A stretch of DNA of 64,000 bases from Acanthacorydalis orientalis (GCA_034766995.1 CM068319.1:17855922-17919921); one strand, 5' to 3'. Positions 50,790-63,229 are shown, counted from the stretch's first letter. Notes: generated by a model from the sequence alone, not told the origin. A program made the numbers and translations.

Positions 50790-52078
50790 TTGGGTGTTGG
50801 AATTAATTCGTAGCGTTTTCTTCATGAAAAAAGATCGTTTATTTTAAATGAAATTGAAAAAAAACATATCATTCAAAGTATTGTCCATCGTTAGCCATTA
50901 CTTTTTCCGATCTTTCGGGCAGGAGACGAATACCACGTCGGAAGAACGCCTCGTTTTTAGATGCAATCATCGAATCGACTCATTTTTTGCAATCTTCATA
51001 AGAAGTGAGCTTCTGCCCAGGCAAGCCATGACTCATCGATCGAAACAAGTGGTAATCAGAAGGAGCAATATCTGGAGAATACGACGGGTGGGGTAGGACT
51101 TCCCATTTGAGCGTTTCCATGTATGTTTTGACCGGTTTTGCGACGTGCGGACGAGCATTTACGTGCTGCAAACTCACTTTGGCGTGTCTTTCAAAGTATT
51201 CCGGCCGTTTTTTCTTCAATACACGACTCAAGCGCATCAATTGTAGTCGGTAGTGATCTCCAGTGATGGTTTCATTCGGTTTGAGCAGCTCATAGTAGAT
51301 CACACCCTTATAATCCCACGAAATACAGAGCATGAGCTTGGATCCATGGATATTTGGCTTCACCGCTGGTGTTGATGTTTGGTCAAGCTTAACCCATGAC
51401 TTTCTGCGCTTGGGATTATCGTAATTTATCCACATTTCATCGCCCGTGACAATTCGATGCAAAAATCTCTTCCTTTTCTTCCGTTGAAGCAGCAGTTTAC
51501 AGGTAGAAAAACGCCTTTCAACGTCCCTCGGTTTCAATTCATATGGGACCCAATTTCCTTGCTTTTGGATCATTCTCATGGCTTTAAGGCATTTTCCTAC
51601 CGTTGACAAGTCAACTACCAACGATTCCGACAATTCTTGAAATGTTTGACATGGGTCTTCATTAAGCTATGGCTCCGATTCTTCATCGTCGAACTTTTTC
51701 GGCTGTCCAGGTCGTTCCTTACCTTCCAAGTCGAAATCACCACTTTTAAAACGTGCAAACCACTTCCGACACGTTTTCTCAGCTAGAGCATGCTCACCAT
51801 AAACTTCCACTAAAATACGATGACTTTCGGCAGCACTTTTTTTCATGTTAATGTAATGAAATAAAACTCCCCCCAAAAACAATTTATCCGGCACGAAATT
51901 CGACATATTCGATAAAGTACAAAGTGTTATTATTTACGCTTCAAACAAATGACATATACTGAAACTGACGCCTAAGGACAGCTGTTTTACGGGGAATATT
52001 TGGTTAAAGGGAACAATGGAAGAATGTACTACCTACACCATCTCTTGTAAAACGCTACGAATTAATTCCAACACCTAA
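50790..52078 (-). mobile_element. mauritiana-like mariner, 1289 bp, near full length
   Basis: The element begins TTGGGTGTTGGAATTAATTC at 50790 and, on the other strand, TTAGGTGTTGGAATTAATTC at 52078. The two terminal inverted repeats match over about 30 bp with one difference near the tip. The TA target duplication is intact on both sides (50788-50789 and 52079-52080). The length is almost exactly that of active mariners (about 1.28-1.3 kb). Leader and trailer of about 170 and 80 bp flank the transposase frame. Well-preserved ends and full length point to a fairly recent insertion that has since been disabled by point mutations only. It could still be moved if a matching active transposase exists in the genome. 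Confidence 0.95.
50869..51906 (-). pseudogene. mariner transposase, 345 codons, disabled by two stops and loss of a catalytic Asp
   Basis: Mariner transposases bind the terminal repeats and cut and paste the element in the nucleus. From the ATG at 51906 the reading frame can be followed without any indel for 345 codons to a TGA at 50869-50871, exactly the family length. The N-terminus (MSNFVPDKLFLGGVLFHYIN) leads into the paired helix-turn-helix. WVPYEL falls at residues 119-124, where the conserved linker motif is expected. TGDE puts the first catalytic Asp at 156, and YSPDIAPSDYHLF puts the third at 284. The second catalytic position, 249, is GTA (Val) inside LQHVNARPH instead of Asp (codon 51160-51162). 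Stops interrupt the frame at codon 80 (TAG, 51667-51669) and codon 309 (TGA, 50980-50982, a Trp in relatives). Several other conserved residues differ from the family. It is therefore inactive. The closest match I can recall is the ant and bee mauritiana-type group. Confidence 0.95.
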
Positions 52079-53359
52079 TAGAATTTTTTTTGAAAAGCTT
52101 AAGTCTACCATCACACCATTATTTTATAATATCAGTGTTGTACACATCTGATAAAATCAATTCATAAACATTTGAATGAAGACATAAATTCGTTTATTAA
52201 TTAATTTTAAATATTTATTCCACAAAGTGATTTCATACATATTGAACTAATTCGAAGATGAATAAATATTAATATAGGTTCTGCACGTTAATATCTTATT
52301 GATTACAGTTATGCGTTTGCTGTTTATTTATCTTAAATTTTAAAGTGTCGGTATTAATAATTACAAAAAAAAAACAGTTCAAAATGATTGTGTGTATTAA
52401 GATCTAAAACTAAAACATTTATTATTACATAGAATTATTTTCAAGAACGTTTCTTACGAAGTCGAGTTGAAAGAACAAATTTTAATAAATATTATTCATT
52501 TAGATTTGACTGTAAACATATTTTAAAACGTATGTTTAAAAATATAATCCGGAACGATACTTGTACAAAAAATATCCGAGAATTAATTCTAAGGGTATAT
52601 AATGCGGGTAGAGTGCAAGATAATCTTTAAAACATTTTAAAGCCCTTCATCTCAGTTAATAGAAGTAAATGATATTCATGAGTATAAAGGGGGAAATGTA
52701 CATTCCGTACTTATGGGAACAAACTCGTGTTAAATATGCATTTTTTATTTATACGTTTTTAGTATTAATGTACAAAAATTATTTATGAAATGAAGTCAAG
52801 TATTTATCCATTATGTTTAATTTCGAGTCATCTGCTGGTTAGTTGTATTTTTATAATGTTTATTGATCAGTGTCACAATGTAATTTCATGCTTTACCTAT
52901 TTGTAATAACATTTATATATTTTTTGTAAAAAAAAATGTGTCATCATTTTTTACTTTTTCTCAATATTGGAAATAGGTTTCTTTAATGCATGCATTAACT
53001 CGAAAAAGTAATCTTCCATTTATTTCAAACTTCCCATATATTCATCTTAGTACATCTTCCCACTTTTCTTTTGATATCGTTTAATCTTGTAGGTTGTCTT
53101 TCCATATTATGCACTCTTACCTTTCATCTCTAGAAAATTACTTTTAAGTTTATGAATTATTTAATATTTTCTTTTAGGATACTGTATCATCTTTCACTTT
53201 TATCTGATACCTTACTGTAGTCGGTACTTTCTTGTATAAAAGAGCAGTTGTAGTTTCAATCAATTTATCGGATATAATTGTTTCTCTAAAGATGAATGTT
53301 TCGACATGAGATGTTTTCGTATTTACTCTTATTATTTTAAAAAAAATATGTTACTATCA

Positions 53360-53670
53360 AATTGATTTTTTACTCCACCACTAACTATAAAAATGTTTTC
53401 TAATAAAAAAATTAATTTAATATTTTTTGATCATTTTGATGCCTATCCGCATTTCGATGGCAACATCATCAGTCTCAGTGATATAAAGTATAAAAAAAAT
53501 TGTGTCTTAGTGCTTTCAGGATGATGACGTCCTTATTGTGACGCACATAACCAACAATGACAAACGATTAATAATCAACTATTGAACATTTTTAATCAGG
53601 AAATTTTTTTTTTGTAATTAGTAGGCACGTGATTATTTTATGAATGTGAACTTAACCACAATCACAAGGT
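53360..53670. repeat. dispersed inverted-repeat family, copy 10 (long foldback)
   Basis: Left arm TCCACCACTAACTATAAAAATG; central GATGGCAACATCATCAGTC facing GCTTTCAGGATGATGACGTC about 60 bp later; then GACGCACATAACCAACAATG, AATCAACTATTGAACATTTT and the right end GAATGTGAACTTAACCA. It keeps both halves and shows the family's foldback structure. Confidence 0.65.
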
Positions 53671-54058
53671 CAAAATTTATAATAGATTACTATTTCAACT
53701 ACCTGATTTTTCATTTTTCGCCTTTTTTATTACTTATTACATGTTCTTAATTTGTGAGATACAATATTTAATAACTGTTTTGCAACGCAGAATGAAAACA
53801 TATATCAGAGACAGAACAGGTAATACACTGTATTAAAATTGTTTTACACACCTTTCACATTAACACATTACATTAAATGAACGTGCCTTGTCTCTGGTTA
53901 ATTTAACACCAGAATCTTACTGTAGTAAGATAATTTAATAAAAAAAGGATCAAACATCTTTACTTAATTTAATTTCATAAAGAAAGATCTCTTTAATACT
54001 GCAGCATATAAAAAATTACAATAATGGTAGAAAATTAAAAAAAAATAGTTTTAAACAA

Positions 54059-54091
54059 AATATATATATATACTGTTGCATTAATTTTGTC

Positions 54092-54160
<69 letters not shown>

Positions 54161-54175
54161 CACACACACACACAC
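54059..54175. repeat. compound (TA)n(CA)n microsatellite
   Basis: Short TA block, unique spacer, about 53 bp of TA, TGTATATATA, then CA units. Confidence 0.95.
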
Positions 54176-54835
54176 GTAGAAATATTATTTAAATTTGATT
54201 CAGTGATGAAAAATAAAGATGAAGTTAAATAAACATTTAATTTCCGACATTTCATTAAAATTTTACATGATGTTTTCTTTCTTGTTTTTTTTTTTTACTT
54301 AATTTTATATTTAGCCTGTCTTGTTATTTTACTTGAAAAGATAATCTTTTATTTATCAAATATAGAATTTTAGACAAATTTACAATAAATGCTTCAAATT
54401 TTTTCTCATCCAAAATACAAGCCACAGCTCAATATTGTGATAACTGGTGAATTTTCTTAAACGTTTTTTTCTTTTCTCCTGATAAATTTCTGCATCCTTT
54501 ACTTACTTTCTCACAAATTTGTTCTCTGATATTCACTATAAGTGTATAAACTTTTTAACATGGTCCCTTAGGTAAAATTTTCTAGGATTAATGTCTTGCT
54601 AACGTAGAGATTAAGTTCTTTGTGGTACACTTGATGTATAGGCGTAGTATGAAACTAATGAACAGATGTGCTAATGATACAAAAAAGGCTTTAAATTATA
54701 TTATATGACAATGGGAAGAGTTGATTCTTTCAGAGGGAAAGAAATTTGATAGAAATGGATTGTCAGAAACTGAGGACAGTTATGATTATATATATAATCA
54801 ATGAAAATATTTTCGTCTGATAACAGTAAATATTT

Positions 54836-55046
54836 TTACAAATTAATTTTTCTCTCAGCCTACAAACCACAAAAATGTCTGTAAGAAAATTTTTCTGCAC
54901 CAAAGCGCTCTGAAGATGATCACATCACCGTCATAAACCCCTCGAGTAACAATAAAAAAAACACTCTATTTTAATCATTTTTGATGTGAAAACGTTTTAT
55001 AGTTTGTAGAGTGAAATAAAATTTATTTGTGAAAGTGAATTTAGCC
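54836..55046. repeat. dispersed inverted-repeat family, copy 11 (clearest)
   Basis: Left arm AATTTTTCTCTCAGCCTACA then AACCACAAAAATGTC; central AAGCGCTCTGAAGATGATC; right arm TTTTATAGTTTGTAGAGTGA then TTTATTTGTGAAAGTGAATT and TAGCCA. Arms of about 40 bp are inverted complements. Confidence 0.7.
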
Positions 55047-56429
55047 AGTGTTATATATATGTTAATTATATTGTGACTAGTAAACACTATTTTTAAATAA
55101 GAAATTAGAACTTGTAATGAAAAATTATGTTCGCGTTATAATTGTAGATTCCTGTCGTTTATTCCAACAATGTTTACTAATAATCGAGTTCGTTCTTCTA
55201 TTTTCACTGTAGATAACAATAACTGTTATCATAATTTACTATTAATGCCTTTACCCTAAAACCACCAACAGCCCATGGCGTGTTATTATGTAATAAACTA
55301 GCAAGATAGCACTATTATCTTCTTACACATTGTTGCTAGTTTTAACTAAATCGCACGCTTCTGTATCCTATATTATCATTATTGTTTGTGCACAGTTTAT
55401 AATAGTAACAGGAATTCGTCTTAAATGTTATTTTGAAACTTTAAAACTTATTTATAAACATAAACAAGAGCTGTTCAGATTTTAGAATAGGTGCACATAT
55501 TTATAGAAATAATTTGTATATTTTAATAAACTAAGTATACAAAAATATATATTTCTGTATTTAGACACGTTTAAATACTTCTTTTGTTCTTTAAATATAT
55601 TCTTTTTATTCGTTTTTGTGCTTAAACATATTTTGTATGTGCTATCTAAAAAAATATATCTTAAATGATTGGAAGTCTCACATTGAAGTTTTTATTTTTT
55701 AAAAAAACAAGAAAAGATTATTTTTTTCATATCAAATTTTATATTTCAATCCCAATCAAACGAGTCATAGAATATATGAAGAAAGAAAAAAGTAAATACT
55801 AAAGTAAACACAAAATAAAATATAAAGACATAAATTTATCTACATTCTGTCAGTTTTTTAAATATATTTAATGTTTATGATACAATTTTCTCTTTCGGAT
55901 AAATGAGTAGATAAAAACTAATACTCCGTCTATCATGGAACTAAAATTGGTGAATTGCATTTTTGAAATTAATATTTCGACACGCATAATGAACTTTATT
56001 ACTTCTTTTCAAGTATATTCTTATATAAGGAAAACCTCACCCACATCACATCCCCATTTCCTAACTTCCGTATATAATATTAACTTCTTTATTATCTCTC
56101 TTTTTAATCTTTAGTAATATACTAGTAACTTTCTTGAAGGCCGTTTTCTGTTATAATATTTATTTCTGTTATATTTTATTCCAGATTTATTAATAAAACA
56201 TTTGGAATATTCTCCAGTCGTATCGTTTTTTTCCGATGAATTGAGGTTGTTATTAAGTTTTTATTTATTTTTTTTTTTTTTTGTTTTGTAAATGAATTGT
56301 TGAAATTAATTTTCATTTTATTAAATGTGACTGTAAATTGTGCTAAATTAAAATCTTAAATGATAATAAACTTTTTTGTGAATTAAATTTTATTTGAAAT
56401 TAAGAAATATTTGAGTGGATAATAAATAA

Positions 56430-56433
56430 TGTA

Positions 56434-56484
<51 letters not shown>
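56430..56484. repeat. (TA)n microsatellite
   Basis: About 50 bp of TA. Confidence 0.96.
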
Positions 56485-56486
<2 letters not shown>

Positions 56487-56683
56487 CACGTTTAAAATGT
56501 TCTCTTTGTACGAAAGAAACAATTTATTTATCTTCGAAATTAATTGTTGATTATTTAAGATTATACATGAAAGGAAATAATTAAAGGCACTACAAATGGA
56601 AGCATTTAAAAGGGGTGAAAATGTAATCCTAAAAGGATATTAGTTCGGAATCACGAAAAAGTATTTGATCTTAGTTAATCACA

Positions 56684-56704
56684 GAGTGTGTGTGTGTGTG
56701 TGTT
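56684..56704. repeat. (GT)n microsatellite
   Basis: About ten GT units. Confidence 0.92.
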
Positions 56705-57294
56705 TTGTATCCGGATTATCGCGTTGAACACTTGTTAAATATTTAAATGGAGGCTAATAAATTAGCTGTACGAAATTTTTAAAAATTAATATAAATGTAA
56801 TAAAATAAAATTTATAGTTAATGTTTATTAATAATGTTCGTTTTATATTTTTCATTTGAATTGAATTTTTCGTTTGTATTTCTTTCAATGTATTTTTGCT
56901 AAGCTTATAAATATTTCAAATATTTTCAACTATGAGGATAGTTCGACGGAATATTTTTTGAGAAAACTATTACCTGCAGTGTTTATTGTTTTAATTCATT
57001 ATTTTGTATATAAAATGAAACTTGCTATTGTGTATTTGCTGATTGGTTTATGATTTCCTGCTTTAGACATGTATTTAATACAATTTGGATTGATGAACGA
57101 TAGGTTATCAATGACAAATACCCAGGTAAAAAATACACAGGTTTATATAAGCGGGGTGGATAGTTTTTAAACAAAAAGTAAAATATGTTCCAATGAGTAT
57201 TAAGATATTTCAATTTATAGTTTCTCAATGGATTTACAATGCTTATATAGTTATTCTGATTGTTTTCATCTTTTTTGATTATTTTAATGTGTAT

Positions 57295-57405
57295 GTTTTT
57301 CACTACTAGTTTCGGCATATGTACCTTTTTTAAGTAGAGGTTATAGATACTGTAATATCTATCTGAAAATGACATACGTACCGAAACTAGTAGTAGAGAA
57401 AATGT
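57295..57405. repeat. second foldback with GAAAC core
   Basis: CTACTAGTTTCGG (57303-57315) and CCGAAACTAGTAG (57381-57393) are exact inverted copies, with weaker pairing inside and outside. The right arm carries CTGAAAA (57363-57369) before CCGAAAC. The left arm on the other strand reads GGTACATATGCCGAAAC, in which GGTA and TGCC can pair around CATA. The layout resembles the foldback at 49128. Confidence 0.5.
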
Positions 57406-59814
57406 ACTTATCTAATCCAAAAGTATGCAGGGCAACACATCCATGTGATCGCAGATATTAAAAGTAGAATTATAATTTTAAAGATAATGTCACTGAATAG
57501 TGTAAGAATGCAATATAAAATGGTATAAATAATTAGGTTCTTGTAATTATATTCTGAAAATTTTGACAAAACAAATATTGAAATAAATAAGATACAAACT
57601 ATAGTAAACGAATATTTTATTTAAAAATTTACATAATTTCTATTTCTTAATACACAATAGTGAGGAATGATACAAGGTTTGAAACTGTTAGAAAACGTTT
57701 TATCTGAAATTTCTTTTTCTTCAGGATCACTTGAATGTCTTCCACATCTTTAAAAATTTGTCTTTCATTTAGAATTTAATTTTTAACAATAGAAAAAAAA
57801 ACTGAAACCAGTGATTATAGAGCTTGATTAAAAGTATAGTTACCTGTATATTTTTTTTTCTAAAGAACTCAGAACAAGTATGGTCGTGAAATAGACACAA
57901 CATGTCCATTTGGATTATTTGGATCTAAAACTTGTCATTTATTGTATGAAACATTTCATTATTTTTAATTAGAGACTTCCATCCAATGTTCGTCTTTTCA
58001 GAATTAATACATAATGAATAATACCTTTTGCTTCGAAAAATAAACGAGCATTGTCAGTTGAGAACATTTTTGACATACTCTGTATGTAGAAAATTATAAA
58101 AGGTTAAACAAATCTCATTTGAAAATATACATTTCAATATACGTTACAGATAACGCCTCAGGTATTTTCGTATAATTATCTACAATGGAATAATTTAAGT
58201 ATAAAATTATAAAATATAAGCACATTTTAATTTAATTCAAAATATAAAGTAGTAATAAATATTTCAAAATATACGAGTATATTTAATAAAAACTTAAATG
58301 TAATTCGGACGAATAATTTTTTAAAAAAATGGTACTTTCATAGATATAAAACAATTTTAATATATACGAGAGAAAAGATGTCTAAAATTAAAATAAATTC
58401 TGAGAACAGAATGTTTTATGGAACGGGCGAAACATTATTGAGCTTATTTCTATGTACATTAAACGTTGAAATATGTATGAAATACTCTTTTTTATAAAAC
58501 GAGACTACATTCGGCGAAACAACATCAAACGAACATATAATGAAAAAATAAATTGTATGTTTTATTTCTTCTTCTCGTTCTTTATTTGTCGGTCAGTAAC
58601 AGTTTAACAGTTTATATACAGAAAGTTCACAGAAACAAAATCATAATCATATCTTAAACGGTTCGATTCTCTAACCAAATTGAATATGTTTTTCAATCTT
58701 AAATTTATTTTAATATTTGTTTTTGGGTTTGTAAGGCAGTCGTTGGAAAATCTTTTAAAATTTGAAAATATTTAAATTAATTTTTTAGAACATTGAAGTA
58801 ATTAATAGATCATTTATATTGACATTATATATTATAATAGAACTTATATATTATAATATACTATATAGAATTAGTTAATGGAGTAATTGTGTGAAAATTG
58901 CAAAGAACTAATAATACTTATAAAATTCTGTAGGCCTATTGAATTCGGAAACAAATACTTTATTAAAAAGGAATATAAGTCAGTGATGTGTTATAGCTTC
59001 ATGGATCCCAGACTAATTTGATTTAGGGGGCTCCATGTATAGTGTTGTACGATAATAAGCAGTTTATAAAAGATTGGTTTGGTGGAGGCCTCACCGAGTT
59101 CCCTTTTTTACCCATAAAATAACGTGGCACTAATAAAAGTTTCAGATGCAAGTGTATAACACATATTTTTATATTCATACATCCTATCAAACCCATACTA
59201 AATATATTGCAAATGTAACACCATCTCTCCATTTTACTGTTGATATTCAGTTAGAGCACTTGTTGAAAAAAATATGTGTTTGATTGTGTAAAAATTATTA
59301 ATTTTCTGTAGTATTTTTCAGTATTCCATCGTTATTTTTTAAATGAAAAAGACCTCATCAAGGAAATACGAATTATTTTATAAATTAGTTTGATTTCTTT
59401 TAATTAAAACTCTAATTTTATACATTTCTTTTGCATTTATAAACATTGTCTTGAATTAATTTCAAAAATATAAAATGTTTATTCTGTATTTAATCCAAAC
59501 ACTTTTATTTTTTACACTTCTGTAACAAATTATATAAAAAAAGTACATAAAAATAATTATATAAATTTGAAACATCTCTTACATTATTTATATATATATA
59601 TATATATATGCATATGTGTATATATATATATACTATATATATATATATATATATATTGCCTACAAATAAACCCCATTGGCCGTTAATTTGAATGTTCAAT
59701 ATTGATATATTTGAATGATACAATGTGCGTTAACATGTCTAGTGATATCTTTTGATTTACCAATTTTTCATAATCAGTTTTAATTTAATTTCTTCTTTTC
59801 ATTTTTCATGAATG
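57406..59814. other. AT-rich non-coding stretch
   Basis: No gene or recognised repeat except the TA tract at 59588-59654. Confidence 0.55.
59588..59654. repeat. (TA)n microsatellite
   Basis: Three TA blocks separated by TGCATATGTG and CTA. Confidence 0.94.
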
Positions 59815-59940
59815 AATGTATCGTTTCGCCCCATAAACCACAAGATACAGAAACATTTTGTTCTTTGGCGTTCTGAAAGTGATAGCATTAATATCTAAAC
59901 ATTAAATAATCGGAAGAAAGTGTATAAATTAAATATAATT
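59815..59940. repeat. dispersed inverted-repeat family, copy 12 (left half)
   Basis: TTCGCCCCATAAACCACAAG, then TTTGGCGTTCTGAAAGTGAT, AGCATTAATATCTAAA. The right half is missing or replaced by the hairpin at 59943. Confidence 0.5.
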
Positions 59941-59942
59941 AA

Positions 59943-59976
59943 TAGTAATGATGTAGAAACTTCTACATCATTACTA
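59943..59976. other. perfect 16-bp hairpin with 2-nt loop
   Basis: TAGTAATGATGTAGAA is followed by AC and then by its exact reverse complement. A second inverted pair, GGATGTC (59983-59989) and GACATCC (60010-60016), follows at once. Confidence 0.8.
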
Positions 59977-60016
59977 AGGAATGGATGTCCGTATAGTAAT
60001 ACATTTGTTGACATCC

Positions 60017-60384
60017 GTCAGTCAGTCATGTTAGAATTGACATATGAACACACAGTATCAGGCTTTTAACACTTTTTTATATTGTTATTTCTTTGATAAA
60101 TGCTAACATGCTAGTGTGTTAACCAATATCAAAAACTGACTTCATAATTAGGTTTTAATAAATGGGACATCTTTTATTAAGAGAGAAATGCTCATAAAGG
60201 GGTTGAAGAATCAACTTTTATAAAGTATGGCTAGTTTATAAATATATGGCTAATAAATTGGATATGGAAATATAATGGTATTGTAATTTTTAAGATTCTA
60301 AATTATAAAAGCATATCTCAGATGTAGATGTAAATAAAATGCATTAATTGACATATTACAGTAATTTAGTGTTCATTTTCTGAA

Positions 60385-60455
<71 letters not shown>

Positions 60456-60539
60456 AGTAATGCTCTGTTTTCCAAATTGTAATTGAAATTTCTCAGTTAA
60501 CATTTTTTCACCAATGTACATTTTTCCTTGTCAACGAGT
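60017..60539. other. AT-rich non-coding stretch
   Basis: No gene recognised. Contains a TA array at 60388-60455. Confidence 0.5.
60388..60455. repeat. (TA)n microsatellite
   Basis: About 55 bp of TA flanked by CATACATA and TGTATGTATG, which are themselves complementary. Confidence 0.96.
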
Positions 60540-60960
60540 TTCAAATACTTCCGGCCGCACGCGCTGATGCTCGAGATATTTTCACCCTTCTCCAGCACCC
60601 CTTCCCCCAAATCCTACTGATATGTATAGGTTATATATACCGTAAACAAAGCATGTCTTGGTATCTCCAGATATCTACTAAACGACCATGCATGGTCGTG
60701 ATGGCATGGAATTTGTTGTCGAAAGGTACACGCCGCAAATTTCTTGTCGGGGTCGACAGTAGTGTCAAACACACGATACGACCGCATGATGAGGGTTTTC
60801 GTAAAGACGGGCGGGGCGAGGGTGTTGTATACAGAATCGTACGATATGGCCGTCAAAGACGTCGCGTTTATAGTTCATATTGTATATCTAGGAGCCATTA
60901 TATCGCGTCTTTGTGTCCGTTACCGACGATGTTTCCATTCTGTTTTTAATGATACCTAGT
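60540..60960. other. GC-richer island with 18-bp palindrome; gene content uncertain
   Basis: The most GC-rich block of the window (CTTCCGGCCGCACGCGCTG, GACGGGCGGGGCGAGGGTG). Overlapping open frames of 98 and 71 codons (plus) and 80 codons (minus) exist, but none has a domain I recognise. Openness on both strands is what less AT-rich DNA gives by chance. It contains a perfect 18-bp palindrome and GTAAACAAAG, a forkhead-like core. It is more likely a regulatory or conserved element than a gene, though an exon cannot be excluded. Confidence 0.4.
60682..60699. promoter_or_regulatory. exact 18-bp palindrome
   Basis: ACGACCATGCATGGTCGT equals its own reverse complement. It is a candidate binding site for a dimeric transcription factor. 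No named factor fits with confidence. Confidence 0.4.
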
Positions 60961-62726
60961 ACTCTGTACACCTTATATTGACACTGAAAAATTCCGATAA
61001 TGGAAAGTTTTGTTGCTCGAAATGTTGTTATCGTAAATAATGTTTTTTTTTTTTTGATGTAAAAAAAATATTCATCTTTCTTTTTTTTGAATAAAATCAA
61101 ATATTTGTCATTCTCAGACGTTTTACTTCTCTGATTCTGTATTTTTTTATAATTATTTAAATATGTGATATAAAAAAGATAATAGATACACATATACCAC
61201 AGAAGCTTAGAGGATTAACAACCCTACATTCCTGATACAAGAATGTTCTTTTTATCTACGTTAATAATGTACTAAACTGTAATGAAATGCATCCATTTGA
61301 TGTTTCACTACACTAAACTAAATTTTGTGTTGTGAGCTTGTTGCACTAATTTAGATATTCGATATATACAGTTTGGTAACAATGGATTATGAAAACATCC
61401 AGTGGTACAATTAAACCATCTAAATCTCAAGATTTTGACCTTTTAACGATGACAGTTTTAAGTGTTCTATATTGTGTATCTATGTATTCTTTATATCATA
61501 GATTGAAATTAATAGTTTTAGTAGTTTCCGATAAACTACTGGTGTTTTCTTATTAAATAATAAATTATTTAAATAATTGTGCTAAAAGTCTGCATCCTTT
61601 TGGATCATATAAGTTTCTGTACTCCACCTCTAGTACACAGTTAAATTAAGCAAACTGATTTTTCATGATAAAGTAGAATTTGAAGTTCGTGATTCCTTTG
61701 TGATGTAATTTCGTACTGTATTTACAACATACTTTAAGACATATGATTATCCAAATCTTGGTTCATCAATAACAGACTCTGTTCGTTTTAATTCATTTAA
61801 CAATTCATGTATTGTGTGATTTGTAGATTCTAATATATAAACCCTTATTGTCAAATTTTCCTTAATTTCATTCCATTTTCTTTCAGAATACAGAACGATA
61901 GCATCTTCAAATGTTTCTATATATCCATTTTGAAGTTTTTTTATAATAAAAATAAATTATAATTATATTAAATTAACTAGGAATTTTATAGTACTGTGTA
62001 TTTTTGAATTTTGTTTATTCTAAACACAATATGTTTTAGTTAACATTTCTGTGTTTTTACTTTAAAAAATTAAAAGTATCAACTTCTTGCTTAATTATTT
62101 TCTATTTACAGTACTCATCCCGTTTTAAACGTTCTATTAATTCATTGTCCTAGTGGTCGTCGTTAATTTGGATCATCCGAGTTTTTAAAGTTTAAATTCT
62201 TGATTTTTTTGTTAATTTATAACTAACAATATTATTATATATTATATTTTTTAAAGCAGAATGTGTAGATAACTAGTATATCGTGAAATATTGGCGGTTG
62301 TGGATTTTATATAGCGATAAAAAAGTAAATCTTGTTTCAAGAATGTACCTTTTTACAACATTAAAATTATACAATTCCAATATTAAATATTTTCCCTAAT
62401 ACTTTTTATTCGGTGTTTCTTTTTTACTTTTTATATTATAATTATGTAATATAAACGAATAAATCATCCTTATACCAGTTATCCAAATACTATACATTTT
62501 ATCCAAGTATTCCTTACAAATAGTATTTTTTTTTATGTGAGTTTTGATACGGAGAAGGTTATAAAAGTATGATTTAAAATCAATGTACATCAACGAGTAC
62601 TTTCGTAATTAGTATTAGTTTGTCATATTTTACTAATAGATTCAATTTGTTGTCTTAATTCCAGAAATATTTTTTATAGTGAAATTTTAATTATGTAGTA
62701 CTTAACATCTATACCACATGTTTCAC

Positions 62727-62777
<51 letters not shown>

Positions 62778-63229
62778 GTATGCATGTGTGATAGAATGTA
62801 TTAATAGTCAAGTAAAAATACATATGTATGAAAAGTGGAATTTATATGAAACCTAAAGGGATCACTTGTCAGATCTGACATATTTTTGAACGACAAACTT
62901 TTCAATTTCACTCATGCAACATCTGTTTCTTATTCCCTTCGATTGTTTGTTTTCTGAAACGGTTCGCCAACATTCAGTCTATCCTGTTTTCCACACCAGA
63001 ATGTTCTACCTTATCAAAGATATCGATTTCAATTGATGTTCATGCTCAAATAACCAATCATTGATAGACAAGTGGTATTTTTTTTATAAAACCATTCATT
63101 TTTAAATTATTTGTGCATAGTTGTAGAATGGTCTGTGTTTTGTATGTACATTTATAAAAAAACGGTTAGATGTTATTTTATATTTTTTTAAAGTTCGCAT
63201 CTACCAGTTGTAAAATTGTCTTTTATTAC
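60961..63229. other. AT-rich non-coding stretch
   Basis: No gene recognised. The open frames at 60888-61193 and 62396-62593 (minus) are lysine/tyrosine-rich AT frames without domains. Confidence 0.55.
62728..62776. repeat. (TA)n microsatellite
   Basis: About 47 bp of TA. Confidence 0.96.

Larger units (their letters stand above)
52081..54835. other. AT-rich non-coding stretch
   Basis: No gene recognised. It contains one long inverted-repeat family copy and a TA array, listed separately. Confidence 0.55.
55047..57290. other. AT-rich non-coding stretch
   Basis: No gene recognised. The 116-codon minus-strand open frame at 57025-57375 has an ordinary AT-rich composition, overlaps the foldback and has no domain. 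Confidence 0.5.

Noticed and set aside
50848..51096. 82-codon plus-strand open frame
   Set aside because: It is the antisense shadow of the mariner transposase 3' end.
57025..57375. 116-codon minus-strand open frame
   Set aside because: Composition is that of AT-rich DNA (Ile, Tyr, Asn, Lys, Leu) and its start lies inside a foldback repeat.
60614..60959. Three overlapping open frames in the GC-rich island as a gene
   Set aside because: Two strands and two frames are open at once, no domain is recognisable and no start or splice signals stand out. Kept only as an island.
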